Assembly: GCA_030589605.1 (NCBI GenBank)
Contig: JAUUVJ010000223.1
Span: 1-6,881 of the forward strand
Source: Candidatus Hodarchaeota archaeon
Lineage (GTDB): Archaea > Asgardarchaeota > Heimdallarchaeia > Hodarchaeales > Hodarchaeaceae
Length of the DNA: 6,881 nucleotides
Direction of reading: 5' to 3'
Shown here: piece by piece, positions 1 through 5,680 of the stretch
How positions within the stretch are numbered: the stretch's first letter is position 1
Layout of the letters: each line of letters opens with the position of its first letter
Program-made: the position numbers and the translations under genes
Notes under the pieces: generated by a model
The model's input: only the letters and a program-made list of their open reading frames with translations
What the model was told of the DNA's origin: nothing
The model's database searches: none

Positions 1-518
1 AAAATAGATCTGTTGGGGTTATTTATTTTTCTGCTAAACAAATGAGGAAAGCTCACGAAGTACTAGAACAAAGAGGGCTACCTTTAGCATCTAATCAAGT
101 GAATTACAGTCTTATAAACCGAAAAATAGAAAGTAATGGGATTTTAGATACTGCAAAAGAACTTGGAATGACAATCATTTGTTGGAGCCCGCTACAAAGT
201 GGAGTGTTAACAGGGAAATATCATAACGACCCTGAATCTCTCAAAAAAGTTCCATTTGTAAGAAGAAGGAGGATTAAACGGAAAATAGGCAAAACTCAGA
301 AATTGGTTGATGAACTCACTCTTATAGCTCAAAATAATGGGTTAACTATTTCTCAGGTTGCTCTAAATTGGTTAGTGAAATATCATAATGAAACAGTTGT
401 TGTTATCCCTGGTGCATCGAAGGCATCCCAAGCTGAGCAAAACGGTCAAGCTATGAATTTTAGTTTATCACAAAATGAATTAGATTCAATTGCTGAGTTG
501 TCAGAGCAATTTATCTAG
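1..518 (+). CDS. Aldo/keto reductase, C-terminal half (5' end outside window)
   Basis: This is the C-terminal part of a soluble NAD(P)H-dependent aldo/keto reductase, an (alpha/beta)8 barrel that reduces carbonyls to alcohols. The reading frame is open from base 3, so the gene continues upstream. The ATG at base 42 is an internal methionine inside the conserved block GVxxFSAKQM, not the start. About 171 residues are visible, roughly half of a usual 310-330-residue member; the catalytic Tyr/Lys/Asp/His residues would lie upstream. Visible hallmarks are SNQVNYSLINR (near residue 31, with the Gln that contacts nicotinamide), CWSPLQSGVLTGKY (near 60-73), and the cofactor-phosphate block IPGASKASQAEQN (near 135-147), followed by the usual LSQNELDSIAEL end. 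The motif normally read as GVSNFS is GVIYFS here, so two residues at the nicotinamide carboxamide contact are replaced. The substrate cannot be told. It has no evident link to the acyl-CoA genes further on. Confidence 0.9.
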   Translation, partial: NRSVGVIYFSAKQMRKAHEVLEQRGLPLASNQVNYSLINRKIESNGILDTAKELGMTIICWSPLQSGVLTGKYHNDPESLKKVPFVRRRRIKRKIGKTQKLVDELTLIAQNNGLTISQVALNWLVKYHNETVVVIPGASKASQAEQNGQAMNFSLSQNELDSIAELSEQFI

Positions 519-520
519 CC

Positions 521-532
521 TTCTTTTTTTTT
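521..532 (+). terminator. Poly-T transcription terminator after the aldo/keto reductase
   Basis: A pyrimidine tract begins two bases after the TAG stop and ends in nine consecutive T (524-532), with no stable stem before it. Oligo-T runs on the coding strand are the usual intrinsic termination signal of archaeal RNA polymerase. The assignment is inferred from position and composition. Confidence 0.55.
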
Positions 533-558
533 GGAACATCATATTGATAATTGTAGCA

Positions 559-572
559 ATTCTTTTAAGAAT
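559..572. promoter_or_regulatory. Short inverted repeat upstream of the surface-protein gene
   Basis: ATTCTT and AAGAAT (6 base pairs) flank a central TT. The element lies about 45 bases upstream of the surface-protein start, where an operator could sit. It is AT-rich and could be chance; a loop of two bases argues against an RNA hairpin. Confidence 0.2.
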
Positions 573-587
573 GAAGGAAATTTATTG

Positions 588-609
588 TTTAAATAGTTGA
601 AAAGGAGAT
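588..609 (+). promoter_or_regulatory. TATA-like box and Shine-Dalgarno site of the surface-protein gene
   Basis: TTTAAATA at 588-595 fits the archaeal TATA consensus, and AAAGGAGATA at 600-609 is a near-perfect Shine-Dalgarno site 6-8 bases before the TTG at 616. The Shine-Dalgarno site fixes that TTG as the start. The two signals do not fit one transcript well: a TATA box here would start RNA close to the TTG and exclude the ribosome site. The ribosome site is therefore the firmer call, and the real promoter may lie further upstream. Confidence 0.5.
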
Positions 610-615
610 AATTTC

Positions 616-2148
616 TTGAAAAAGACACTCAAAACGTTTTTAATAATAATTCTTTTATTACCATTCTTGTTAAACATGATAAGTCTTGGATCTTCCCCTA
701 CAACAACAATAGATTATAAAATGAATGTTGTAAGTTATATTCCATCAGGAGCAATAGCTATTGTTGGAAATCAAGATTTTAATGACACTGCTGAAGCTGA
801 AAACTGGCCTGGGAATGGTACAGTAGAAAGTCCTTATATCATTTCAGGACTGAATGTTTCTTCACTTTCAAGACGTCAAATATCTATTCATAATACTACT
901 GTTTATTATCAAATCAGAGATTGTTATATTGAAAAACAATCTGGAACAGCACTGACTCCCCGAGTAGGAATTTACCTTTACAATACATCAAATGGTTATA
1001 TTGAAAATAATACTATAAATAATGAAGCCATGGATTACGGTATTTCTATGTATTTCTCAAATGATACAATCATAAAGAATAATAGAATCAGGAATGATTT
1101 AGCTGGAACACGAGATGGTGGAGTTTTAATATCGCAGAATAGTAGCAGTAACAATATTTTAAATAATATCATACTAGATACTTCAAGAGGAATAGATATT
1201 TACGTTAGTTGTCAAGAAAATGAAATTTACAATAATACTATCTCTAGAGCTGAATATGGGATCTATCTTTCTGATTATAGCAACCAAAATGTTCTCAAAA
1301 ATAATAACATAACGGATTGTACTTTAGATGGTATTTTAGTCGAAACTAGTTGTTTTAGAACGAAAATATTGGAAAATACTCTTTTTAACATTACAGGAAG
1401 TGGTATTCATTTATCGGATCATAGTAATGAAACTGAAGTTAAATATAATACCATTGAAGATTGTGATTCGTATGGTATAAGAATAGAAAGTGATGTCAAT
1501 GATACTACTGTGTCTTTCAACAATTTTATCAATAGTAATGGAACACTTGGTGCACAAGCATTAAATGATGGTTTGAACAGTTATTTTGAATTTAATTATT
1601 GGGCTGATCATACAAGTCCTGATACAGAACCAGAAGATGGTTTTGTAGATATCCCTTATACTCTTAATGGATCTGCGTCTAATAATACAGATGAGTACCC
1701 TCTTACAGGTAAATTCGTTCATATATTAACTCGGTCATTTATTTATTCACCAAAGGGAGGAGAGTCTCTAAAAGGTACTGTTACTATATCTTGGAGGCCT
1801 TCTGGTGATTTTTTCTCTCATCCTGTCACTTATTTAGTTGAATACTCAAATGATGGTGGCAATTCCTGGAGTGAAATAATATCCTCTATTTCAGATACAA
1901 CTTGTAGCTGGGATACAACAAGCGTGACAGATGGAAATAATTACCTCATAAGAGTAACCTCTTCCTGTGATGGAGGATTAACAAGGACATATATCTCTGT
2001 TTTTACTGTTAATAATGTTGCAGATACCTCTGATGGAACATCAACATCTAGTAATGGGAAATCTAGTCCTGGGTGGACTTTAATACCCTTTTTATTATCT
2101 ATTTGTATTTTTGTTCACAGAAAAAAACTAAAAAGAGATAAAGAATAG
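616..2148 (+). CDS. Secreted NosD-like parallel beta-helix surface protein with Ig/FN3-like module and C-terminal sorting anchor
   Basis: This predicted exported, cell-surface protein has 510 residues and starts at a TTG behind a strong Shine-Dalgarno site. Residues 1-25 form a signal peptide (MKKTLK, then a hydrophobic stretch). Residues about 70-310 are a right-handed parallel beta-helix: Gly-Ile/Val-x-hydrophobic motifs recur at 118, 142, 169, 192, 215, 239, 263 and 287, with NNxI-type turns between them. The coil stack closes with NYWADH at 327-332 and EYPL at 360-363, as is typical of NosD/periplasmic copper-binding repeat proteins. Residues about 374-466 look like an Ig/FN3-like domain (SPKGGE, VTISW, YLVEYSNDGGNSW, YLIRV). 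A Ser/Thr-rich linker (467-484) leads to SPGW, a hydrophobic span (487-500) and a basic tail (HRKKLKR), the tripartite layout of archaeosortase (PGF-CTERM-like) substrates. Many N-x-S/T sequons suggest N-glycosylation. The ligand is unknown; such folds often bind or cleave polysaccharide, but no catalytic site is evident. There is no functional tie to the neighbouring CoA genes. Confidence 0.85.
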   Translation: MKKTLKTFLIIILLLPFLLNMISLGSSPTTTIDYKMNVVSYIPSGAIAIVGNQDFNDTAEAENWPGNGTVESPYIISGLNVSSLSRRQISIHNTTVYYQIRDCYIEKQSGTALTPRVGIYLYNTSNGYIENNTINNEAMDYGISMYFSNDTIIKNNRIRNDLAGTRDGGVLISQNSSSNNILNNIILDTSRGIDIYVSCQENEIYNNTISRAEYGIYLSDYSNQNVLKNNNITDCTLDGILVETSCFRTKILENTLFNITGSGIHLSDHSNETEVKYNTIEDCDSYGIRIESDVNDTTVSFNNFINSNGTLGAQALNDGLNSYFEFNYWADHTSPDTEPEDGFVDIPYTLNGSASNNTDEYPLTGKFVHILTRSFIYSPKGGESLKGTVTISWRPSGDFFSHPVTYLVEYSNDGGNSWSEIISSISDTTCSWDTTSVTDGNNYLIRVTSSCDGGLTRTYISVFTVNNVADTSDGTSTSSNGKSSPGWTLIPFLLSICIFVHRKKLKRDKE

Positions 2149-2150
2149 GA

Positions 2151-2175
2151 TTTCTTGCGAAAATCCAAGAAAAAA
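2151..2175. terminator. Candidate shared terminator between convergent genes
   Basis: TTTCTTG (2151-2157) and CAAGAAA (2166-2172) form a 7-bp stem around an 8-base loop, starting two bases after the surface-protein stop. Read on the minus strand, the arm is preceded by a T-rich run, so it could also end the acyl-CoA dehydrogenase transcript. The 48-base gap between two converging stop codons is where such a signal is expected. The stem is AT-rich and weak. Confidence 0.4.
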
Positions 2176-2196
2176 TCATAATCCTCCTAATTTGAT

Positions 2197-3447
2197 TTAT
2201 TCGAATACCTTTTCTTCTGTGAATTCTGCTCCTACTGCGTCATTTTCGACATCCCGAACTCGCTTTTCATCTGGTGTCTGTAAGAATTCTTTGAAGTATT
2301 CATGTTGGATCAGTAAACTCATAATCTCATTTGTACCAGTCCAAATAGACATTAATCTGATATCTCTTAATAAACGTTCGACAGGATATACATTCGTGTA
2401 ACCTATTCCACCCATGATCTGCATCGCATGATTAATTATCTCCCAGGCCGAATCCGTGCAGAATTTTTTTGATTCAGAGACCATCCTCCTGATAATTCCT
2501 GTTGTAATTCCATTATGAGCATCAATTTGCTTCGCTGTGGCGTAAAGAAGACCTCTTGCAGCGTCTAACTTAGTCATAGCATCTGCAATTTTGAATGAAA
2601 CTGCTTGAAATTTCTGAATAGGACGTCCAAAAGCTTTTCGTCTAGTGCTATATCTGGTAGCTACTTCGATCCCAGCACGTGCACTTCCAATCGCACCTGC
2701 TGCGGAAGTCATTCTCTCTGGGATCATCATCTGGTTGAATATTTCCCCACCTTGGTTAATATTGCCAATAAGATTTTCTTCAGGAATTTCTACATTTTCA
2801 AAAACTAATCTACCCGTACCTCCACCTCTCGACCCCATTAAACCATAAACATGTTTTGTTTCCACACCAAATTTTCTCTCTACTAAGAAAGTGCTGATTG
2901 ACAATCGCGGATCTTTTGATTCTGAATCGGTTTTTGCATATACTAAAAAGACATCTGCGCCTTCTGACCCCACTACGAAGCGTTTTTGTCCGTTGAGAAT
3001 AAACCTATCTCCCTGTTTTTCAGCTGTGCACGTTGCACCAAAGAAATCAGATCCACCACGAGGTTCAGTTAATGCTTCTGCACAGTAAATTTTCCCTTTT
3101 ATAATTTTTTCAAGATATTTTTTTTTCTGGTTATGATTACCAAATCGTTGTATAGCTTCTCCTACTATACTTGGCAAACTGTATAGACACCCAAGTGCTG
3201 GTCCTAGAACACCAATTTCTTCAATAGCTGTGACTTCTGCAACCCACCCCATTCCTTTTCCTCCAAATTCAGGATCAAATCGAAGACCAAGGTAGTTAGC
3301 GTCAGCTAAACTTTTAATGTAATCTGTAGGGTATTGAATTTCATCTTGATCCATTTTTCTAAGGAAGCTTGGAGGTATATCTTTTACAAACTCCCTAAGT
3401 TTATATTTTAGTTCAATTTCTCTCTCTGTTAATAAAACATCAAACAT
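2197..3447 (-). CDS. Acyl-CoA dehydrogenase (FAD flavoprotein)
   Basis: This cytoplasmic flavoenzyme would introduce a C=C bond into an acyl-CoA and pass electrons to electron-transfer flavoprotein; no ETF gene is in the window. It has 416 residues and starts at ATG with GGAGA 8 bases upstream. The N-terminal helical domain covers about residues 1-120. The beta domain follows, with the flavin-contacting signature ALTEPRGGSD (125-134) and GQKRFVVGSEGAD (153-165). The C-terminal helical domain runs from about 235, with RRKAFGRPIQKFQ (269-281) and QIMGGIGYTNVYPVERLLRD (344-363). The catalytic Glu of medium-chain and glutaryl-CoA enzymes (the E of YEGT) is Thr370 in IWTGTNEI. Glu244 in IPERM instead aligns with the base used by isovaleryl- and long-chain acyl-CoA dehydrogenases. 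A charged, acidic tail extends past the usual end (about 390-416). The gene is divergent from the hydratase-dehydrogenase-thiolase run, suggesting a shared pathway. Branched-chain, long-chain or alicyclic acyl-CoA substrates are all possible; glutaryl-CoA is unlikely. Confidence 0.9.
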   Translation of the reverse strand: MFDVLLTEREIELKYKLREFVKDIPPSFLRKMDQDEIQYPTDYIKSLADANYLGLRFDPEFGGKGMGWVAEVTAIEEIGVLGPALGCLYSLPSIVGEAIQRFGNHNQKKKYLEKIIKGKIYCAEALTEPRGGSDFFGATCTAEKQGDRFILNGQKRFVVGSEGADVFLVYAKTDSESKDPRLSISTFLVERKFGVETKHVYGLMGSRGGGTGRLVFENVEIPEENLIGNINQGGEIFNQMMIPERMTSAAGAIGSARAGIEVATRYSTRRKAFGRPIQKFQAVSFKIADAMTKLDAARGLLYATAKQIDAHNGITTGIIRRMVSESKKFCTDSAWEIINHAMQIMGGIGYTNVYPVERLLRDIRLMSIWTGTNEIMSLLIQHEYFKEFLQTPDEKRVRDVENDAVGAEFTEEKVFE

Positions 3448-3512
3448 TGCTCAATTCTCCGATAAAAATTCATTAAGAATAATCTTCAAAATTTAATCTT
3501 TGCCTGTCGATT

Positions 3513-3532
3513 AATTTAAGGTAATATAATAT
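3513..3532 (-). promoter_or_regulatory. Candidate promoter of the acyl-CoA dehydrogenase
   Basis: On the minus strand this stretch reads as an AT-only block (ATATTATATTA, then TTAAATT) between more mixed sequence. It lies 65-85 bases upstream of the dehydrogenase ATG. A TATA box here would give a leader of roughly 40-55 bases containing the GGAGA ribosome site. It is chosen by composition and distance only, and other AT-rich stretches nearby could serve. Confidence 0.25.
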
Positions 3533-3555
3533 GACTCTTCATCACTTAAAATCAT

Positions 3556-3660
3556 TTAATTGAACGTTCCAAGTAATTTTTTAGCTTCCTCTATATACTC
3601 TTCTAGTTTAAGTTTTTGAATTCGTTCTTGGATGGAAGCATTACGATTATAACGTGTAAC
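3556..3660 (-). pseudogene. 34-codon coding remnant without a start codon
   Basis: On the minus strand an open stretch of 34 codons ends at a TAA (3556-3558) and is closed upstream by an in-frame TAA (3661-3663). No ATG, GTG or TTG occurs in it. Its translation looks like real protein: RNASIQERIQKLK followed by LEEYIEEAKKLLGTFN, a charged amphipathic helix with balanced codon use, unlike the low-complexity AT-rich sequence on both sides. The likeliest reading is the C-terminal tail of a gene that has otherwise been lost, lying between the two divergent acyl-CoA genes. I do not recognise the family. Alternatives are chance or a small gene using a non-standard start such as ATT or ATC. It sits in the 290-base divergent gap (3448-3737), whose remaining sequence shows only candidate promoters. 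Confidence 0.35.
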
Positions 3661-3670
3661 TTAGCTTTCA

Positions 3671-3729
3671 CTAAAATTAATGAGTGTTTAATTCACTTCT
3701 AACTATAGTAAAAAAAAGGATTAACGGTG
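3671..3729 (+). promoter_or_regulatory. Candidate promoter, operator and ribosome site of the hydratase gene
   Basis: The AT-rich blocks CTAAAATTAA (3671-3680) and GTTTAATT (3686-3693) are the best TATA-like stretches before the hydratase. The second lies inside an imperfect dyad, AGTG (3683-3686) with CACT (3694-3697), and another inverted repeat AATTAA/TTAATT overlaps it. A regulator bound here would cover the promoter. GGTG at 3726-3729, with AAGGA further up at 3716-3720, precedes the TTG start at 3738 by 8 bases and supports that start. All parts are inferred from position. Confidence 0.3.
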
Positions 3730-3737
3730 AAAATATT

Positions 3738-4505
3738 TTGACAGATAATCTAATATTAGTTGAAAAGAAAGATAATATTGGTAAAATTGTTTTTAACAAT
3801 GGACCATTAAATATTTTAAATATAGCAATGATGGAACAGATTAATCAGGCGCTTGATGACTTTTTAGTTGATAACACTCTTAAAGCAGTTGTTATTGATC
3901 ATAATGGAAAAGCCTTCTCGGCTGGTGTTGATATTGAGGATCATATGGGAGATAAAGTACAAAAAATGTTAGAAGTATTTCACGACATTTTCAGAAAGTT
4001 AAACCGTCTAAACTGTGTTTCAATAGCAAGTGTTCATGGAGCTGCTCTTGGTGGAGGTTGTGAAGTGGCACTTTTCTGTGATATAGTATTAACTTCAGAA
4101 AAAGCCAAATTTGGTCAGCCTGAAATAAAAGTTGGAGTATTTCCTCCACTTGCAGCCGTTGCTCTTCCATATATTATCGGAAACAAAAAAGCTCTTGAAC
4201 TCATTATTCAAGGAGAATTAATTTCAGCCAATGAAGCTCATCGTTTAGGATTAGCAAATCATGTATTTCCTGTTGACTCATATGATGCAGAATATTCCAA
4301 ATTTCTTGAACGTTTTTCCAAATTGAGCACGATTGTATTACAGTACACTAAGAAAGCATTTAAATTAGCATTAAGTGATACTTTTGAAGAAAAATTAGAT
4401 CAGGTCGAGAAACTATATCTCAATGAATTAATGAAAACTAATGATGCCAACGAAGGACTACAGGCTTTTCTCGAAAAACGAGATCCCAAATGGGAAAATC
4501 GTTAA
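3738..4505 (+). CDS. Crotonase-fold hydratase, most like cyclohexa-1,5-diene-1-carbonyl-CoA hydratase (Dch)
   Basis: This cytoplasmic enoyl-CoA hydratase/isomerase-superfamily enzyme has 255 residues from the TTG at 3738 (MTDNLILVEK). I prefer this start over the in-frame GTG at 3684: it has a ribosome site, and 255 residues fits the family, whereas the longer form adds an 18-residue lysine-rich leader. The oxyanion-hole segments are AFSAGVDIEDH (59-69) and GAALGGGCEVAL (101-112). Both hydratase glutamates are present, Glu109 (GGCE) and Glu129 (FGQPEI), so water addition is plausible. Features I associate with Dch rather than fatty-acid hydratases are VDIEDHM with a following KMLEVFH; GVFPPLAAVALP where fatty-acid enzymes have PGAGGTQRL; and the end LYLNELMKTNDANEGLQAF then LEKRDPKWE. 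Dch adds water to the cyclic dienoyl-CoA from benzoyl-CoA reduction, giving 6-hydroxycyclohex-1-ene-1-carbonyl-CoA. The next gene resembles the dehydrogenase for that product, which strengthens the call. The fallback is a generic enoyl-CoA hydratase. Confidence 0.75.
   Translation: MTDNLILVEKKDNIGKIVFNNGPLNILNIAMMEQINQALDDFLVDNTLKAVVIDHNGKAFSAGVDIEDHMGDKVQKMLEVFHDIFRKLNRLNCVSIASVHGAALGGGCEVALFCDIVLTSEKAKFGQPEIKVGVFPPLAAVALPYIIGNKKALELIIQGELISANEAHRLGLANHVFPVDSYDAEYSKFLERFSKLSTIVLQYTKKAFKLALSDTFEEKLDQVEKLYLNELMKTNDANEGLQAFLEKRDPKWENR
4469..4495. other. Two adjacent small hairpins at the end of the hydratase gene
   Basis: TCTCG/CGAGA around AAAAA (4469-4483) is directly followed by TCCC/GGGA around AAAT (4484-4495), just before the stop codon. 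They are richer in GC than the surroundings and could affect RNA stability or partial termination. They also encode conserved family residues (LEKRDPKWE), so the pattern may be a by-product of the protein sequence. Confidence 0.2.
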
Positions 4506-4548
4506 GATTGTTTAGGATGAATTTAATCTAAGATTACAAATCAACACT

Positions 4549-4601
4549 AAAATTTAACTGAATTGTTTTAATATTAATCAAATAATAATAAAAGAAAGGG
4601 A
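4549..4601 (+). promoter_or_regulatory. Candidate internal promoter and ribosome site of the zinc dehydrogenase
   Basis: The 101-base gap after the hydratase contains TATA-like stretches AAAATTTAAC (4549-4558) and TTTTAATATTAA (4566-4577), then AAAGGGA (4595-4601), a Shine-Dalgarno site about 6 bases before the ATG. The gap is large for a tight operon, so the dehydrogenase-thiolase part may have its own promoter as well as read-through from the hydratase. No clear terminator is seen in the gap. Confidence 0.35.
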
Positions 4602-4606
4602 TTAAA

Positions 4607-5653
4607 ATGCGAGCTGCTGTTTTTGAAAAAGTAAAAACCCCATTAAATGTGAAAGATGATTATCCAACTCCAGTTATTTCTGGAACTTCAGGAAATGTTA
4701 TCATAGATATTACTGCGTGTGGAGTTTGTCACACTGATATTGGTTTTATAGATCATGGAGTACCTACTGGAAAAACTCCACCACTCATTCTTGGACATGA
4801 AATGGCAGGAAAGATATCAGAATTCAGTGATGATGTTACTACTTTTAAAAAAGGGGATCCTGTACTTGTACCCGCTGTAACATCCTGCGGAATCTGTTCA
4901 CAATGTAGAACTGGCCGTGAAAATATATGTTCGAATCAAACTTTTTATGGCAGTAATGTTGATGGTGGATTTGCAGAAAAAATTATGGTTCCTGCTAAAG
5001 ATATCTTTCATCTTCCATCAGAAATTCCTCTTGAAGAAGGATGTATTATTGCGGATGCTATTTCTACTCCTTATCATGCTGTAAAAAATCGTGGACAAGT
5101 TAGACCAGGCGATTGGGCTGTTGTAATTGGATGTGGTGGAATAGGATTAAATACAGTCCAAAATATTAAAGTAGCAGGTGGATTTCCTATTGCAGTAGAT
5201 ATTGTCCCAGAAAAGTTGGAAATTGCTAAAAAGCTTGGAGCTGTTGAAACTATATCAGCAAAAGATTTAGATGATCGAGGAATTGTAGGAGCTATTCGTA
5301 AGATAACAGGAGGCGGTGCTGATATTGCTTTTGAAGCAATAGGTAATCCTGCAACATTTAAACAAGCATTCAATAGTTTAAGAACAGGAGGAAGGTTAGT
5401 TGCTGTAGGTTATTCACCTAAAAGATGGGATGGATTTGATATTGGTAGAGTAATGTTTCGAGAGATGGAAATCGTTGGAAGTTTAGGCTGTCGTACTGTA
5501 GATTACCCACGAATAATTGATCTTGTAAAAAACGGTTCTCTTGTAGTTGAACCCTTGGTAACAGCTAAATACCCATTATCTGAAATAAATGAAGGATTTG
5601 ATGTTATGAGACGTGGAGAAGGAGTTCGTACAGTTATATTATGTCAGAAATAA
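4607..5653 (+). CDS. Zinc-dependent MDR dehydrogenase, most like 6-hydroxycyclohex-1-ene-1-carbonyl-CoA dehydrogenase (Had)
   Basis: This cytoplasmic NAD-dependent alcohol dehydrogenase of the medium-chain family has 348 residues, with ATG behind AAAGGGA. The N-terminal catalytic domain has catalytic zinc ligands Cys41 (CGVCHTD), His64 (GHE) and, by alignment, Asp150 (ADAISTPYHAV) in place of the more common Cys; Asp is a known ligand in some members. The structural zinc lobe is complete: Cys94, 97, 100 and 108. The Rossmann fold has GCGGIG (175-180), and Asp198 at the end of its second strand (IAVDIV) favours NAD over NADP. Traits I associate with Had are VPAVxxCGxC (88-97), the NVDGGFAEKIMVPA block (117-130) and IADAxxTPYxAV (148-159). 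Had oxidises the ring alcohol made by Dch to 6-oxocyclohex-1-ene-1-carbonyl-CoA, and a Dch-like gene lies directly upstream. An unrelated secondary or primary alcohol substrate remains possible. The enzyme class is firm; the substrate is inferred. Confidence 0.8.
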   Translation: MRAAVFEKVKTPLNVKDDYPTPVISGTSGNVIIDITACGVCHTDIGFIDHGVPTGKTPPLILGHEMAGKISEFSDDVTTFKKGDPVLVPAVTSCGICSQCRTGRENICSNQTFYGSNVDGGFAEKIMVPAKDIFHLPSEIPLEEGCIIADAISTPYHAVKNRGQVRPGDWAVVIGCGGIGLNTVQNIKVAGGFPIAVDIVPEKLEIAKKLGAVETISAKDLDDRGIVGAIRKITGGGADIAFEAIGNPATFKQAFNSLRTGGRLVAVGYSPKRWDGFDIGRVMFREMEIVGSLGCRTVDYPRIIDLVKNGSLVVEPLVTAKYPLSEINEGFDVMRRGEGVRTVILCQK

Positions 5654-5680
5654 AATTACCTAACCTCAGCTGTGTTTAAA

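Noticed and set aside
42..44. ATG as the start of a short 158-residue protein
   Set aside because: The frame is open to the window edge and the residues before it (GVIYFSAKQ) belong to a conserved aldo/keto reductase motif.
967..1600. Tandem DNA repeats suggested by recurring AATAAT and GGTATT words
   Set aside because: The recurrence follows the NNxI and GIxL residues of the beta-helix coils; the DNA between them is not repeated.
2192..3088. Several open frames of 65-70 codons on the plus strand inside the acyl-CoA dehydrogenase gene
   Set aside because: They lie antisense to a gene with full family signatures, have no matching domains, and overlap each other in different frames.
2197..3447. 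Glutaryl-CoA dehydrogenase, which would fit a benzoyl-CoA pathway
   Set aside because: The catalytic Glu of the YEGT motif required in that subfamily is Thr370 here.
3684..3737. GTG start adding 18 residues to the hydratase
   Set aside because: The leader is lysine-rich, not seen in the crotonase family, overlaps the likely promoter, and lacks a good ribosome site; TTG 3738 gives the family length.
5074..5373. Open frame of 99 codons on the minus strand inside the zinc dehydrogenase gene
   Set aside because: It is antisense to the Rossmann fold region, rich in Pro/Ile/Ser as expected from a reversed reading, and has no ribosome site or family motif.
5672..5680. GTG start for the thiolase
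   Set aside because: It adds only three residues before the standard MEKVGIIGIG start and has no ribosome site of its own.
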